A DNA stretch of 64,000 nt from Alkalicoccus luteus (GCA_052061695.1 JBPZEY010000013.1), one strand, 5' to 3'; counted from the stretch's first letter, positions 24,689-33,180 are shown. A program made the numbers and translations. Notes: a model not told the origin generated them from the letters alone.

Positions 24689-24720
24689 AAAACGGTACCG
24701 GATTACCGGCACCGTTTTTT
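24689..24720 (-). terminator. Terminator of the peptidase gene; right flank of copy e
   Basis: AAAACGGTACCGG-ATTA-CCGGCACCGTTTT, with one A/C mismatch in the stem, directly after the stop of the minus-strand peptidase gene. Confidence 0.85.
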
Positions 24721-24721
24721 G

Positions 24722-25843
24722 TTATGCGTGTGCTGACTGCTTCATCAATGCGTAAGTGAGCTCTGCAAGATTATACAATTCCTGCTCGGGTATACTTTCA
24801 GCTGTTGTGTGAATGTTTTCATATCCTACGCCCAAATTGACAGTCGGGACGCCGTGCCCGGCAATTATATTCGCGTCGCTTCCTCCGCCGCTTTGCTTTA
24901 ACAAAGGCTCTCTGCCGATTTGTTTAACAGCTTCAACTGCAAATTCAACAACCTCATCCGTTTCAGCCTGTTTAAAGCCCGGATAGACAAATTGAATATC
25001 CACATCCACAGTTGTCTGAAAGCGTTCAGCCGCCTTCTCGCATGCCTCTCGCATGGCAGCTGTCTGTGCTTCGAGCTTGGAACGGACGAGTGAACGTGCC
25101 TCAGCCTTCAAGTCGACTCGATCGCAAACGATATTTGTCTGGCTTCCGCCTTCAATTCTCCCAATATTTGCAGTTGTTTCCTCATCAATACGCCCAAGCG
25201 GCATCCGGCTTACCGCATCAGCAGCAACTTGAATAGCAGATATGCCACGTTCTGGCGCTACACCTGCATGCGCTTTTTGACCATGACATGTAATAAACAA
25301 TTTTGCCTGATTTGGCGCAGCCGTCACAATGCTTCCTACGGCACCGTCACTGTCGAGTGCATAGCCGAAATCTGCGTTAACCAGCTCCATATCTAATTCC
25401 CTGGCGCCTGCTAAACCTGATTCCTCTCCTACCGTAATAATAAACTGTATCGTTCCATGGGCAGCGCCCTCTTCCTTCAGCGTGCGTACGGCTTCAAACA
25501 TGGCTGCTATACCGGCCTTGTCGTCAGCTCCCAGAACGGTGGTTCCGTCCGAGCGTATAACCCCGTCCTCGACAACAGGCTGAACAGATAATCCTGGTAC
25601 GACAGTGTCCATGTGAGATGTAAAATAAATTGCTTTCCCATTTGTGTTTCCTTCCAATGTCGCGATCAGATTCCCTGCTCCGTGTCCCGTTCGAGGCTGA
25701 GACGAATCCTCTACAACATCCATTCCAATGTCTTGAAGTTTTTGGATGAGTAAATCTGCTATTTCTCTTTCATATTTCGTTTCTGAATCAGTTTGAACCA
25801 GCTCTAAAAATTCATCCAGCAATCGTTGTTTATTCACTATCAT
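24722..25843 (-). CDS. yqjE: M20-family tripeptidase-like metallopeptidase (YqjE)
   Basis: Di-zinc aminopeptidase-type enzyme of 373 residues of the PepT/M20 family. Metal ligands are seen in FTSHMDTVVPG (His/Asp), VLGADDKAG (bridging Asp), VGEESGLAGA (catalytic Glu-Glu) and, near the end, NIHTTAESIP (His). A dimerisation domain interrupts the catalytic fold at about residues 180-290. It probably cleaves N-terminal residues from short peptides in the cytoplasm. The ATG follows GGAGGAGGAC. Gene order next to the pccB homologue equals B. subtilis yqjE-yqjD. Confidence 0.88.
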   Translation of the reverse strand: MIVNKQRLLDEFLELVQTDSETKYEREIADLLIQKLQDIGMDVVEDSSQPRTGHGAGNLIATLEGNTNGKAIYFTSHMDTVVPGLSVQPVVEDGVIRSDGTTVLGADDKAGIAAMFEAVRTLKEEGAAHGTIQFIITVGEESGLAGARELDMELVNADFGYALDSDGAVGSIVTAAPNQAKLFITCHGQKAHAGVAPERGISAIQVAADAVSRMPLGRIDEETTANIGRIEGGSQTNIVCDRVDLKAEARSLVRSKLEAQTAAMREACEKAAERFQTTVDVDIQFVYPGFKQAETDEVVEFAVEAVKQIGREPLLKQSGGGSDANIIAGHGVPTVNLGVGYENIHTTAESIPEQELYNLAELTYALMKQSAHA

Positions 25844-25887
25844 GTCCTCCTCCAGCTTATGTACGTTTCTGATTGTATCATAAGGTA

Positions 25888-27435
25888 TTAAAGAGGAATA
25901 TTCCCATGCCTTTTTTCAGGACGCTGTTCCGATTTCACTTCCAGCATACGCAGACTTTGCATCAGCTTCATTCTTGTTTCTCTTGGGTCGATCACATCAT
26001 CCACCATTCCGTTTGCCGCTGCAATATACGGATTGGCAAATTTCTCGCGATACAGTTCAATCTTTTCAGCTCTTACAGCCTCGGGGTCATCACTGTCCTG
26101 GATTTCACGAGCAAAAATCACGTTAGCAGCTCCGTGAGGTCCCATCACAGCAATTTCAGCGTTCGGCCACGCATACACAATATCAGCCCCGATCGATTTG
26201 CTGTTCAATGCTACGTACGCACCGCCGTATGCTTTTCGGGTAATGACGGTGATTTTGGGCACGGTCGCTTCTGAATAAGCGTACAGTATTTTGGCACCGT
26301 GCCGGATAATGCCGCCATGCTCCTGCTGCACTCCGGGCAAAAAGCCTGTAACATCCTCAAATGTGATTAATGGAATCCTGAAACTGTCGCAAAAGCGGAT
26401 AAAGCGGGCAATTTTATCGGAAGAATTTATATCCAGACCACCTGCCATTACTTTTGGCTGATTTGCAATCAAGCCTGCGGGGCGGCCGCCGATTCTTGCA
26501 AATCCAATAACCGCATTTTTCGCGAAATCTTTTTGAACTTCCATAAAGCTGCCTTCATCTACCGTCTGCTTGATCATATGACGGACATCATACGGTCTTG
26601 ACGGATCTGCCGGGACAGAATCGAGCAGATCATAAAGGAATTCATCCTTGTTCTCATAAGATTCGCGAGGTGCCTCTTCGCCCTGGTGCTGCGGAAGATA
26701 GGAAAGCAGGCGGCGGACTTCCTGCAGGACCTCTTCTTCTGACGTACCAGTAAAATGACAGTTACCGCTAACGGAGCTGTGAATACTGGCACCGCCAAGC
26801 TCTTCAGAAGATATTTTTTCACCGGTTACTGTTTCAATTACTTTTGGACCAGTGATAAACATTTGGCTCGTTTTTTCCACCATAAACACAAAATCTGTGA
26901 TAGCCGGAGAATACACCGCACCCCCGGCACACGGGCCAAGTATGACGGATATTTGAGGGATAACTCCGGAATAAATAGCATTGCGGTAAAATACATTCCC
27001 ATATCCATCCAGTGACAGCACGCCTTCCTGAATTCTTGCTCCACCTGAATCATTCAATCCAATAAATGGACATTTATTTTTCACCGCAAGATCCATTACG
27101 TTCGCAATTTTCCTTGCATGCATCTCTCCCAATGCGCCCCCGTACACGGTGAAATCCTGAGCAAAAAGGAAAATCCGGCGTCCGTTCACGTCTCCGTATC
27201 CGGTAACGACGCCTTCCCCAGGAGCTGACCCTTTCTCCATGCCAGGCTCGTCAAACCGGTGCTCCATGAATGGCTGGAGCTCTACAAACGTATCATCATC
27301 CAGGAGGAGGTCGATTCGCTCCCGCGCAGTGAGCTTTCCTTTATCGCGCTGCTTCTGCTGACGTTCATCGCCTCCCCCCATTTCCACTCGTCTGCGTTTA
27401 TCGTAAAGCTCATTCAGCTTGTCATACATATCCAT
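25888..27435 (-). CDS. Acyl-CoA carboxyltransferase beta subunit (PccB/YqjD type)
   Basis: Carboxyltransferase of 515 residues with tandem crotonase-fold halves. It moves carboxyl between biotin and propionyl/acetyl-CoA (or works as methylmalonyl-CoA decarboxylase alpha). Signatures: GGGDERQQKQRDKGKLTAR at the N-terminus, oxyanion-hole glycines in LNDSGGARIQEG and GPCAGGAVYSPA, and the C-terminal-half motif KAYGGAYVAL. Its operon partners are the methylmalonyl-CoA mutase and epimerase genes, so it probably links propionyl-CoA with methylmalonyl-CoA. The biotin carboxylase and carrier subunits are not adjacent; AccC/AccB at 55-57 kb or others may serve. The start overlaps the preceding gene by 14 bases. 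Confidence 0.88.
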   Translation of the reverse strand: MDMYDKLNELYDKRRRVEMGGGDERQQKQRDKGKLTARERIDLLLDDDTFVELQPFMEHRFDEPGMEKGSAPGEGVVTGYGDVNGRRIFLFAQDFTVYGGALGEMHARKIANVMDLAVKNKCPFIGLNDSGGARIQEGVLSLDGYGNVFYRNAIYSGVIPQISVILGPCAGGAVYSPAITDFVFMVEKTSQMFITGPKVIETVTGEKISSEELGGASIHSSVSGNCHFTGTSEEEVLQEVRRLLSYLPQHQGEEAPRESYENKDEFLYDLLDSVPADPSRPYDVRHMIKQTVDEGSFMEVQKDFAKNAVIGFARIGGRPAGLIANQPKVMAGGLDINSSDKIARFIRFCDSFRIPLITFEDVTGFLPGVQQEHGGIIRHGAKILYAYSEATVPKITVITRKAYGGAYVALNSKSIGADIVYAWPNAEIAVMGPHGAANVIFAREIQDSDDPEAVRAEKIELYREKFANPYIAAANGMVDDVIDPRETRMKLMQSLRMLEVKSEQRPEKRHGNIPL

Positions 27436-28252
27436 CCTGATCGTCCCCCTCTAACAGTTCCACCAGCGTTCCGTGCGCTGCTTTCGGATGTAAAAAAGCT
27501 ATCGGCTGACCTGATGCGCCAGTTTTTGGCACATCATCAATAAGCGCTACTCCTGAATTCCGCATTTGCTGCAGCCGGTCTTGGATGTTATCCACCTCTA
27601 CGGCAATATGATGCAGACCTCCGCCGCGCTTATCGAGAAAGTGAGCGATCGGGCTGCTCTCGCCGAGAGGCTCCAGCAGCTCGAGCTTCACGTTACCTGC
27701 TGGAATAAAGGCCACTCGAACTCCCTGTTCAGGTACATCAACGACCTTGTCAACCTTTAGCTGAAAGTGGGTCGAATAAAAGGAAGCAGCCTCTTCAATG
27801 GAGTGAACGGCGATGCCGATATGGTCGATTCGTTTTGCCGGAGCAAACGCTTCTGAGCCGCTTCCACGGACCGTTTCTTCAATATAGGCAGCGATTGTTC
27901 CAGTAGGGGTGCCCGGTGTAAATATTTTTTCGATACCATTCCGCTCCAGCTCTGCCGCATCATCTGCTGGAATGACGCCGCCGCCGATCACGATAATGTC
28001 AGCTGCTTCCTGCTTCTGAAGCTCTTTCACGACAGCTGGAAACAATACATTATGCGCTCCTGATAAGCTGCTCAGGCCGATGACATCTACGTCTTCCTGC
28101 ACAGCTGCCCGTACTATCTGCTGCGGCGACTGTCGCAGCCCTGTATAAATCACTTCCATGCCGGCGTCCCGAAGCGCCTGAGATATAACAAGCGCTCCTC
28201 TGTCATGTCCATCCAGACCCGGCTTTGCAATCAATACTCTGATCCGGTCCAT
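27422..28252 (-). CDS. Fusion: methylmalonyl-CoA mutase B12-binding domain + methylmalonyl-CoA epimerase
   Basis: A 276-residue protein joining two normally separate parts. Residues 1-130 are the cobalamin-binding domain of methylmalonyl-CoA mutase (IAKPGLDGHDRGA with axial ligand His16; GLSSLSGAH; GGGVIPADD). Residues 140-270 are a methylmalonyl-CoA epimerase of the glyoxalase fold (RIDHIGIAVHSIEEA, GGGLHHIAVEV, GTLVELLEG) with metal ligands His144, His215 (or 214) and Glu265. The fusion would hold the cofactor for the mutase encoded just upstream and supply its R-isomer substrate. The frame is uninterrupted. The ATG at 28252 is nine bases after AAGGAG; the mutase stop is 13 bases upstream. 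Confidence 0.88.
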   Translation of the reverse strand: MDRIRVLIAKPGLDGHDRGALVISQALRDAGMEVIYTGLRQSPQQIVRAAVQEDVDVIGLSSLSGAHNVLFPAVVKELQKQEAADIIVIGGGVIPADDAAELERNGIEKIFTPGTPTGTIAAYIEETVRGSGSEAFAPAKRIDHIGIAVHSIEEAASFYSTHFQLKVDKVVDVPEQGVRVAFIPAGNVKLELLEPLGESSPIAHFLDKRGGGLHHIAVEVDNIQDRLQQMRNSGVALIDDVPKTGASGQPIAFLHPKAAHGTLVELLEGDDQDGYV

Positions 28253-28265
28253 TGCTTCCATCTCC

Positions 28266-29909
28266 TTACGACGTATATTCTCCAAATACTTCCCGCAGAG
28301 CGTGACAAATTTCTCCAACAGTGGCGTAGGCCCTTACGCATTCCAAAATAGGATACATCAGGTTTCCGTTTCCGGAGGCTGTTCGCTTCAGCTCTGCAAG
28401 GCCAGCTTCCACCTTCGCAGTATCCCGTCTCTCCTTCAACCTCTCCAAACGGCTGAGTTGATTTTCCACAAACGCTTCGTCTACTTTCATCAGATCAGGC
28501 GCTTGTTCGTCCTCCGTTTGGAATTCATTCACTCCTACAACAATGTCATCATGTCGTTCCAGTCGTTTTTGCGCCTCATAGGCGGATCGGTGTATCTCCC
28601 GCTGCATGTACTGCTTCTCAACGGCACTGACGGCACCGCCAAGCGTATCGATATGATCGATGTAGAGGAACGCCTCTTCTTCCAGCCGGTCTGTCAGTGC
28701 TTCCACATAGTACGAGCCTCCAAGCGGATCGATCGTATTCGCAGCACCTGTTTCGTGAGCAATGATCTGCTGGGTTCTAAGCGCAATCCGGGCACTCTCC
28801 TCTGTCGGCAGCGAAAGCGCCTCATCCTTGGAATTTGTGTGCAGACTCTGCGTCCCGCCGAGTACAGCGGCCATTGCCTGAAGCGCGACTCGCACGACAT
28901 TGTTTTCGGGCTGCTGAGCGGTGAGCGTGGAGCCTGCCACTTGTGTGTGGAAGCGCAGCTGCTCACTTCGCGGCGAGTTGGCGTTGAACCGTTCCCGCAT
29001 CAGCTTCGCCCACATACGTCTTGCCGCCCTGAATTTTGCTGCTTCTTCGAAGAAATCATTATGTCCATTAAAAAAGAACGCCAGGCGCGGCGCAAAATCA
29101 TCCACCTTCAAGCCCGCGTCGACCGCCGCCTCGACATAAGCAATAGCATTTGCCATCGTAAAAGCAAGCTCCTGCACAGCTGTGGAGCCAGCTTCCCGAA
29201 TGTGATATCCGCTGATGCTGATCGTATTAAACGACGGGGCTTCTTCGCCGCAAAACGCAAATATATCGGTAATCAGGCGCATGGAAGGCTTTGGTGGGTA
29301 AATGTACGTACCCCTTGCAATATATTCTTTTAAGATGTCGTTTTGAATCGTTCCCCTTACATTTTCGTGAGGTACGCCCTGCTTTTCCGCCACAGCTATG
29401 TACATGGCAAGCAGCACAGCTGCAGAAGCATTGATCGTCATGGAGGTACTGACTTTGCCGAGGTCGATTTGATCGAACAGCATTTCCATGTCTTCTAAAG
29501 AATCGATGGCTACTCCTACTTTGCCGACTTCGCCGAGCGACATAGGATCATCGCTGTCGTATCCAATTTGAGTTGGAAGATCAAATGCGACTGACAGTCC
29601 CGTTTGACCTTGGTCTAGTAAATAACGGAAACGTTCATTGGTTTCCTGGGCAGAGCCAAATCCAGCATACTGCCTCATCGTCCAGAGCTGACCTCGGTAC
29701 ATCGTATGACGGATTCCTCTTGTATAGGGGTATTCTCCAGGAAATCCAGCTTTTTCTATGTAAGCGTTATCAATTTCGTCCGGAAAATATACTCGGTCTA
29801 CCTCGAGTTGAGAGCCGGTTTGAAATAATTCCTTGCGTTCCGGCCGCTTATTCAGCTGCTTCTGCAGTTTCTCCTGCCATTTTTGATAGGCTTTTTCATA
29901 CGTTTCCAT
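28266..29909 (-). CDS. Methylmalonyl-CoA mutase large (catalytic) subunit
   Basis: Acyl-CoA mutase TIM-barrel subunit of 547 residues without its own B12 domain; that domain is on the next gene. It interconverts succinyl-CoA and methylmalonyl-CoA. Family signatures include TMYRGQLWTMRQYAGFGSA, FDLPTQIGYDSDDP, GTIQNDILKEYIARGTYI and PSMRLITDIF. The Tyr in TMYR and the Arg in PSMRL fit methylmalonyl-CoA rather than isobutyryl-CoA mutases, as far as can be judged without alignment. The ATG at 29909 follows AAAGGGG at seven bases. It is the first gene of the mutase/fusion/carboxyltransferase operon. Confidence 0.9.
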   Translation of the reverse strand: METYEKAYQKWQEKLQKQLNKRPERKELFQTGSQLEVDRVYFPDEIDNAYIEKAGFPGEYPYTRGIRHTMYRGQLWTMRQYAGFGSAQETNERFRYLLDQGQTGLSVAFDLPTQIGYDSDDPMSLGEVGKVGVAIDSLEDMEMLFDQIDLGKVSTSMTINASAAVLLAMYIAVAEKQGVPHENVRGTIQNDILKEYIARGTYIYPPKPSMRLITDIFAFCGEEAPSFNTISISGYHIREAGSTAVQELAFTMANAIAYVEAAVDAGLKVDDFAPRLAFFFNGHNDFFEEAAKFRAARRMWAKLMRERFNANSPRSEQLRFHTQVAGSTLTAQQPENNVVRVALQAMAAVLGGTQSLHTNSKDEALSLPTEESARIALRTQQIIAHETGAANTIDPLGGSYYVEALTDRLEEEAFLYIDHIDTLGGAVSAVEKQYMQREIHRSAYEAQKRLERHDDIVVGVNEFQTEDEQAPDLMKVDEAFVENQLSRLERLKERRDTAKVEAGLAELKRTASGNGNLMYPILECVRAYATVGEICHALREVFGEYTS

Positions 29910-30037
29910 CTGCACGCCCCTTTCCTGTTAATTCCTGTTTATTATAGCATACCCCCTGCTAATGTTCCCACCCTCTTGAAAACAGCTCGCTCAGCAGGTA
30001 CAATATGAAAAGCATATGGTGCAGAGGAGGTTGAATC

Positions 30038-30127
30038 ATGCCCCGTAAATTCCGAAAAGCGATCGTTTATATGATGATCATCGTAATGTTTTTAGGTACT
30101 GCCCTCATGGGAGTAAGCTACTTTTAA
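30038..30127 (+). CDS. prli42: Prli42-like stressosome-associated membrane miniprotein
   Basis: A 29-residue protein: a basic start (MPRKFRKAIVY) followed by one transmembrane helix ending in GVSYF. Length, basic N-terminus and hydrophobic pattern closely match Prli42, the miniprotein that tethers the stressosome to the membrane in Listeria and is conserved in Firmicutes. The ribosome site GAGGAGG is seven bases before the ATG, and a strong terminator follows. It would act upstream of sigma-B, which may connect to the sigma-B-like promoter of the carotenoid genes. Confidence 0.8.
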   Translation: MPRKFRKAIVYMMIIVMFLGTALMGVSYF

Positions 30128-30142
30128 CTTGCTGGATAAACG

Positions 30143-30179
30143 AAGAAAGCCGGATCAGAAGCGCTGATCCGGCTTTCTT
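30143..30179. terminator. Bidirectional terminator between prli42 and yqjA
   Basis: Perfect 15-base stem AAGAAAGCCGGATCA with complement around GAAGCGC; A and T runs serve both strands of the convergent genes. Confidence 0.9.
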
Positions 30180-30232
30180 ACCTTTTTTATTATCCAGTAT
30201 TAGTCTTTAAACAAGCAAAGCTTACATATTTA

Positions 30233-31213
30233 TCAGCTTCCAGTTTCCAGTACCCCATACCTCTTTTTAGTCTTGAACTGCTGCTTGATGGCAAGATAAT
30301 CATCCAGCTCCTTTACTACATGGGCAAGTGCTGATCTCGCTTCAAATTCTTCACGCGTCTCCGGGAGCTTCATGTTTCGGTACGACTCCTTTAATTCATC
30401 AAGCTTATCTATATACTTATATGCCGTATTTGCAGGGTGCACTCCGTCTGCGAGATCATCCATAAAGTCGGCCAGCATATCAGCCTGCTGCACATGATAA
30501 TCGATAGACGTAAGCATCGGCATCAGCCGTTCAATGATATCGAGCTGTTTTTCTCTCATTTTAAAATAGTGATAAAAAGTGTCTTCATAGCGCATGATAT
30601 GATTCTCAAGGTTTCGCATCGCTTCATTTTTCGCTTCCTGAATCAATGAAGACACTTTGGTGATTTCGTTTCCATCCCAGTTGGTATCCCCATTACGTAT
30701 GTAATCGGCAAACCGATGAAAGATAGCTGCGTAATAATGTTCAAGCTCGGTTTGATACTTCTCAAGCTTCCGTTCATTGCTTGGAATGTAGCTGTTCATT
30801 AATAATGCAGTGCCTACACCTATCACGATCAAAGCCGTCTCATTAAGCAGAAGGCCCACTGTCACAGTTCCTGCTGTATAGACGTGAAAAATGATAACCG
30901 TACTGGTGACGATTCCGGAAGTGATACGCATTTTGACACAAAGTGGTATAAAAAGCAGCATCAACAGCCCGATCGAGAGCGGATGGTAGCCAAGTAATTC
31001 GAAGAGCATGCTCCCTGCAGCAAGACCGAGTATACATGCAGCAAAACGCTCCCATGCGGTCATCAATGACTTTTTCCTTGTTCGCTGAATACAAAGGATG
31101 GCAATAATACCGGCCGATGCAAAAAAATCGAGCTGAAGTGCTTGCGCAATGGCAACGGCAGCAGCAGCACCTACAGCAGTTTTTAGCGTTCTGTAGCCAA
31201 TCGGTATGGTCAA
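30233..31213 (-). CDS. yqjA: Aromatic acid exporter family membrane protein (YqjA)
   Basis: Membrane protein of 326 residues of the FUSC/ArAE type. Five to six transmembrane helices occupy the N-terminal ~140 residues (AVGAAAAVAIAQALQLDF, ASAGIIAILCIQRTRKKS, TALLMNSYIP), and a long cytoplasmic helical domain follows (about 145-326). The transported compound is unknown. The start was set at TTG 31213, nine bases after GGGAG, giving the usual family N-terminus (TIPIGYRTLKTAVG); the open frame further upstream (to 31321) is not family-like. Order next to the tRNA and the mutase operon follows B. subtilis yqjA. Confidence 0.82.
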   Translation of the reverse strand: MTIPIGYRTLKTAVGAAAAVAIAQALQLDFFASAGIIAILCIQRTRKKSLMTAWERFAACILGLAAGSMLFELLGYHPLSIGLLMLLFIPLCVKMRITSGIVTSTVIIFHVYTAGTVTVGLLLNETALIVIGVGTALLMNSYIPSNERKLEKYQTELEHYYAAIFHRFADYIRNGDTNWDGNEITKVSSLIQEAKNEAMRNLENHIMRYEDTFYHYFKMREKQLDIIERLMPMLTSIDYHVQQADMLADFMDDLADGVHPANTAYKYIDKLDELKESYRNMKLPETREEFEARSALAHVVKELDDYLAIKQQFKTKKRYGVLETGS

Positions 31214-31327
31214 GTACGGTTTCTCCCTTCTCGCGGCTGTTCCTGTGCGACTGCAACTCACCGGAAAACGCGGCTGATTGTTTAAAAGCTGACATACGCT
31301 GCCTGAAATGACGGAAACCATGTGATA

Positions 31328-31355
31328 TAAAAAAACCTCCAGGGAGTCCTGAAGG
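31328..31355 (-). terminator. Terminator after tRNA-Arg
   Basis: Minus-strand CCTTCAGG-ACTC-CCTGGAGG (one G-T pair) followed by seven T residues, 17 bases after the tRNA 3' end. Confidence 0.85.
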
Positions 31356-31371
31356 ATTGCTAATCATATAG

Positions 31372-31446
31372 TGGCGCGCCCGCCAGGATTCGAACCCGGA
31401 ACGCAAGAGCCGAAATCTTGTATGATATCCATTTCACCACGGGCGC
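31372..31446 (-). tRNA. tRNA-Arg (anticodon UCG)
   Basis: A complete cloverleaf on the minus strand: acceptor GCGCCCG/CGGGCGC, D-arm GTGA/TCAT, anticodon arm CAAGA-TTTCGGC-TCTTG with anticodon TCG (reads CGA, probably CGN by wobble), T-arm CCGGG-TTCGAAT-CCTGG, discriminator G and encoded CCA. G37 fits an anticodon ending in G. It is transcribed alone with its own terminator. Confidence 0.93.
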
Positions 31447-31507
31447 AGCAAGTGCTGATTAATCAGCACATAAAATATTATACCAATATAACGTGTCGTC
31501 GGCAAGC

Positions 31508-31873
31508 TTATTCTTCTTTAAATTTTTCGTAGTCATCAAACATTTTTTCAAACGTCGCATTCATCTGTTCTTCGTTGTAGCCTTTTCGAGCAAGGCGTGC
31601 AGCAAAATTTTGTGCCCACAGCGTAAGACGCTTTGACATTTTTGCGTATTTCTTCGTTTCTTTTTGCGAAGTTGCCTCTTTAGAGCGGCCGTCAGCGTTA
31701 GACATGACGTTCTCGGAAATAAAGAGAGCCTTCCAGATGTCTTCTTCCTCAAAGCTGTCGGCGTGATCATTAAAATAGCTGATCACTCGCTTGTAAAAAT
31801 CATCAAATTGTTTGAAGCCTATCTCTTCTTCCTGGTTAAGATACATATGTATTTCTTTATAGAGATCCTGCAT
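31508..31873 (-). CDS. Hypothetical helical protein, 121 residues
   Basis: Not recognised. A soluble, charged, probably all-helical protein of 121 residues (MYLNQEEEIGFKQFDDFYKR at the N-terminus, ending in FEKMFDDYEKFKEE). It has no membrane or signal segment and no cysteines. AGGAG precedes the ATG by about ten bases. It stands alone between tRNA-Arg and brxB. Confidence 0.7.
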   Translation of the reverse strand: MQDLYKEIHMYLNQEEEIGFKQFDDFYKRVISYFNDHADSFEEEDIWKALFISENVMSNADGRSKEATSQKETKKYAKMSKRLTLWAQNFAARLARKGYNEEQMNATFEKMFDDYEKFKEE

Positions 31874-32021
31874 TGCGGTTTCACTCCTATACGTTTCAAC
31901 GGTTAAGTGCTGACGATTTCAAATTATAGCATATCACCCAACGTTTGACCAGTCTATCCGATAAATATCCACGAAACGTTAAACCGTTGTGTTGAAGCGG
32001 TTTGAGCGTGTGCACTTTCAA

Positions 32022-32052
32022 GAAAAAGCCGGAAGAGCTGCAGCTCTTCCGG
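32022..32052 (-). terminator. Terminator of brxB
   Basis: Perfect palindromic stem CCGGAAGAGC-TGCA-GCTCTTCCGG followed by CTTTTTC on the minus strand, 12 bases after the brxB stop. Confidence 0.88.
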
Positions 32053-32064
32053 ACCTTCTACACG

Positions 32065-32493
32065 TTACTTTTTGAAGTGCTCGTCAAAGTAGCTTTCCAG
32101 CTTATTAACAACTTCAATCGGTTCATGTCCTTCAATTTCATGACGTTCAACCATAGCTTTAATTTCTCCATCTTTCAGCAGTGCAAAAGAGGGTGAGGAT
32201 GGCGCAAATCCTGTAAAGTAAGAACGCGCTTTTTCAGTTGCTTCCTTATCCTGCCCAGCAAAGACAGTTACAAAACGGTCCGGCTGCACTTCATAATTCT
32301 TCATGTAAGCAGCGGATGGACGTGCGATACCTCCAGCACAGCCGCAAACAGAATTGACGACCACAAATGTGGTCCCTTCGGCCTCAAGTACTTTCTCTAC
32401 GTCTTCGGCTGATGTAAGCTGGTCATAGCCGGCCTGATCCATATCCTGACGAGCGGCCTGCACCACATCGTTCATAAACATTTGGAATTCCAT
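32065..32493 (-). CDS. brxB: Bacilliredoxin BrxB (YqiW)
   Basis: Thioredoxin-fold protein of 142 residues that removes bacillithiol from oxidised proteins. The bacilliredoxin active site CGC is seen in NSVCGCAGGIARP at about residue 51. The start MEFQMFMNDVV and the C-terminal SYFDEHFK match the YphP/YqiW family. Bacillithiol use is expected in this group. The ATG at 32493 follows AAAGGGTG. As in B. subtilis, the gene lies next to the bkd operon. Confidence 0.92.
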   Translation of the reverse strand: MEFQMFMNDVVQAARQDMDQAGYDQLTSAEDVEKVLEAEGTTFVVVNSVCGCAGGIARPSAAYMKNYEVQPDRFVTVFAGQDKEATEKARSYFTGFAPSSPSFALLKDGEIKAMVERHEIEGHEPIEVVNKLESYFDEHFKK

Positions 32494-32598
32494 GTTGTTT
32501 CACCCTTTCTGATGAAGATTTCAATTCCCATTTTACACGTATCATCCACAAATGCCAAAGGCTTTGTCACTCCCGCTGGCTTTTTAGGAGGAACAATA

Positions 32599-33039
32599 AT
32601 GAATTATGGCGCTAAACGTGCAGAGGCACTAGCTCTCGCTGTGGATTATCTCGTTGTTCGACTAATGTTTTTTATTCCGTTTTTCGATACCCTTTCATTA
32701 GCAGCAGAAGCTGCTGCAGCTGCATTTCTGTTTGCTCTTATATACGGAGTCCTTCCTGCCGCCGGCATACGCTCGCCTGGCCAGCGGCTTCTGCGTGTCA
32801 CGTTCAGTGGTCCTTCCCTGTCATTATTGATGCGAGGAATAACGATTTCATGTGTTTGGCTCCCTGCAAGGCTTTTGGCAGCATATCCGCTGCCATTATT
32901 CGGTTTCCATATCCTGACACTGTATTTAGTTTACATAATTATTGTTATCGTCTACTTATTCGCTTCTTATTTATCTTTAAAGCCATCTTTATTCAGCTGG
33001 TCTGTTTTAGTAACACGCTCGATCCGTTCCACTTCCTAG
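32599..33039 (+). CDS. Small membrane protein, RDD-like
   Basis: Membrane protein of 146 residues with four hydrophobic segments (LVVRLMFFIPFF, AAAFLFALIYGVLPAAG, ITISCVWLPARLLAA, LYLVYIIIVIVYLFASYL). The N-terminus AKRAEALALAVDYLVVRLM has the Arg...Asp spacing of RDD-domain proteins, and SPGQRLLRV resembles their second loop. Function unknown. The ATG at 32599 was chosen for AGGAGG with seven bases spacing; the upstream extension to 32482 overlaps brxB. Divergent from brxB. Confidence 0.6.
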   Translation: MNYGAKRAEALALAVDYLVVRLMFFIPFFDTLSLAAEAAAAAFLFALIYGVLPAAGIRSPGQRLLRVTFSGPSLSLLMRGITISCVWLPARLLAAYPLPLFGFHILTLYLVYIIIVIVYLFASYLSLKPSLFSWSVLVTRSIRSTS

Positions 33040-33180
33040 AAGCCTCCTACAGCTGCAAATCAACATAAGCAGATCGCAGAGCGGACCTCTCCCTGTTATG
33101 ATTCGCGGCTATTTATGCTGATTTTAGTTTGCTTTCGTAACCGATCCTGCTATAAAAGCCGGAAATTGAACGATTAAAGC

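Noticed and set aside
28302..29333. 343-codon open frame antisense to the mutase gene
   Set aside because: It is a mirror of a strongly coding gene on the other strand; composition (Arg, Cys, His rich) is typical of antisense frames.
29910..30030. Cobalamin riboswitch upstream of the mutase gene
   Set aside because: Only about 120 bases separate it from prli42 and no B12-box-like sequence was seen.
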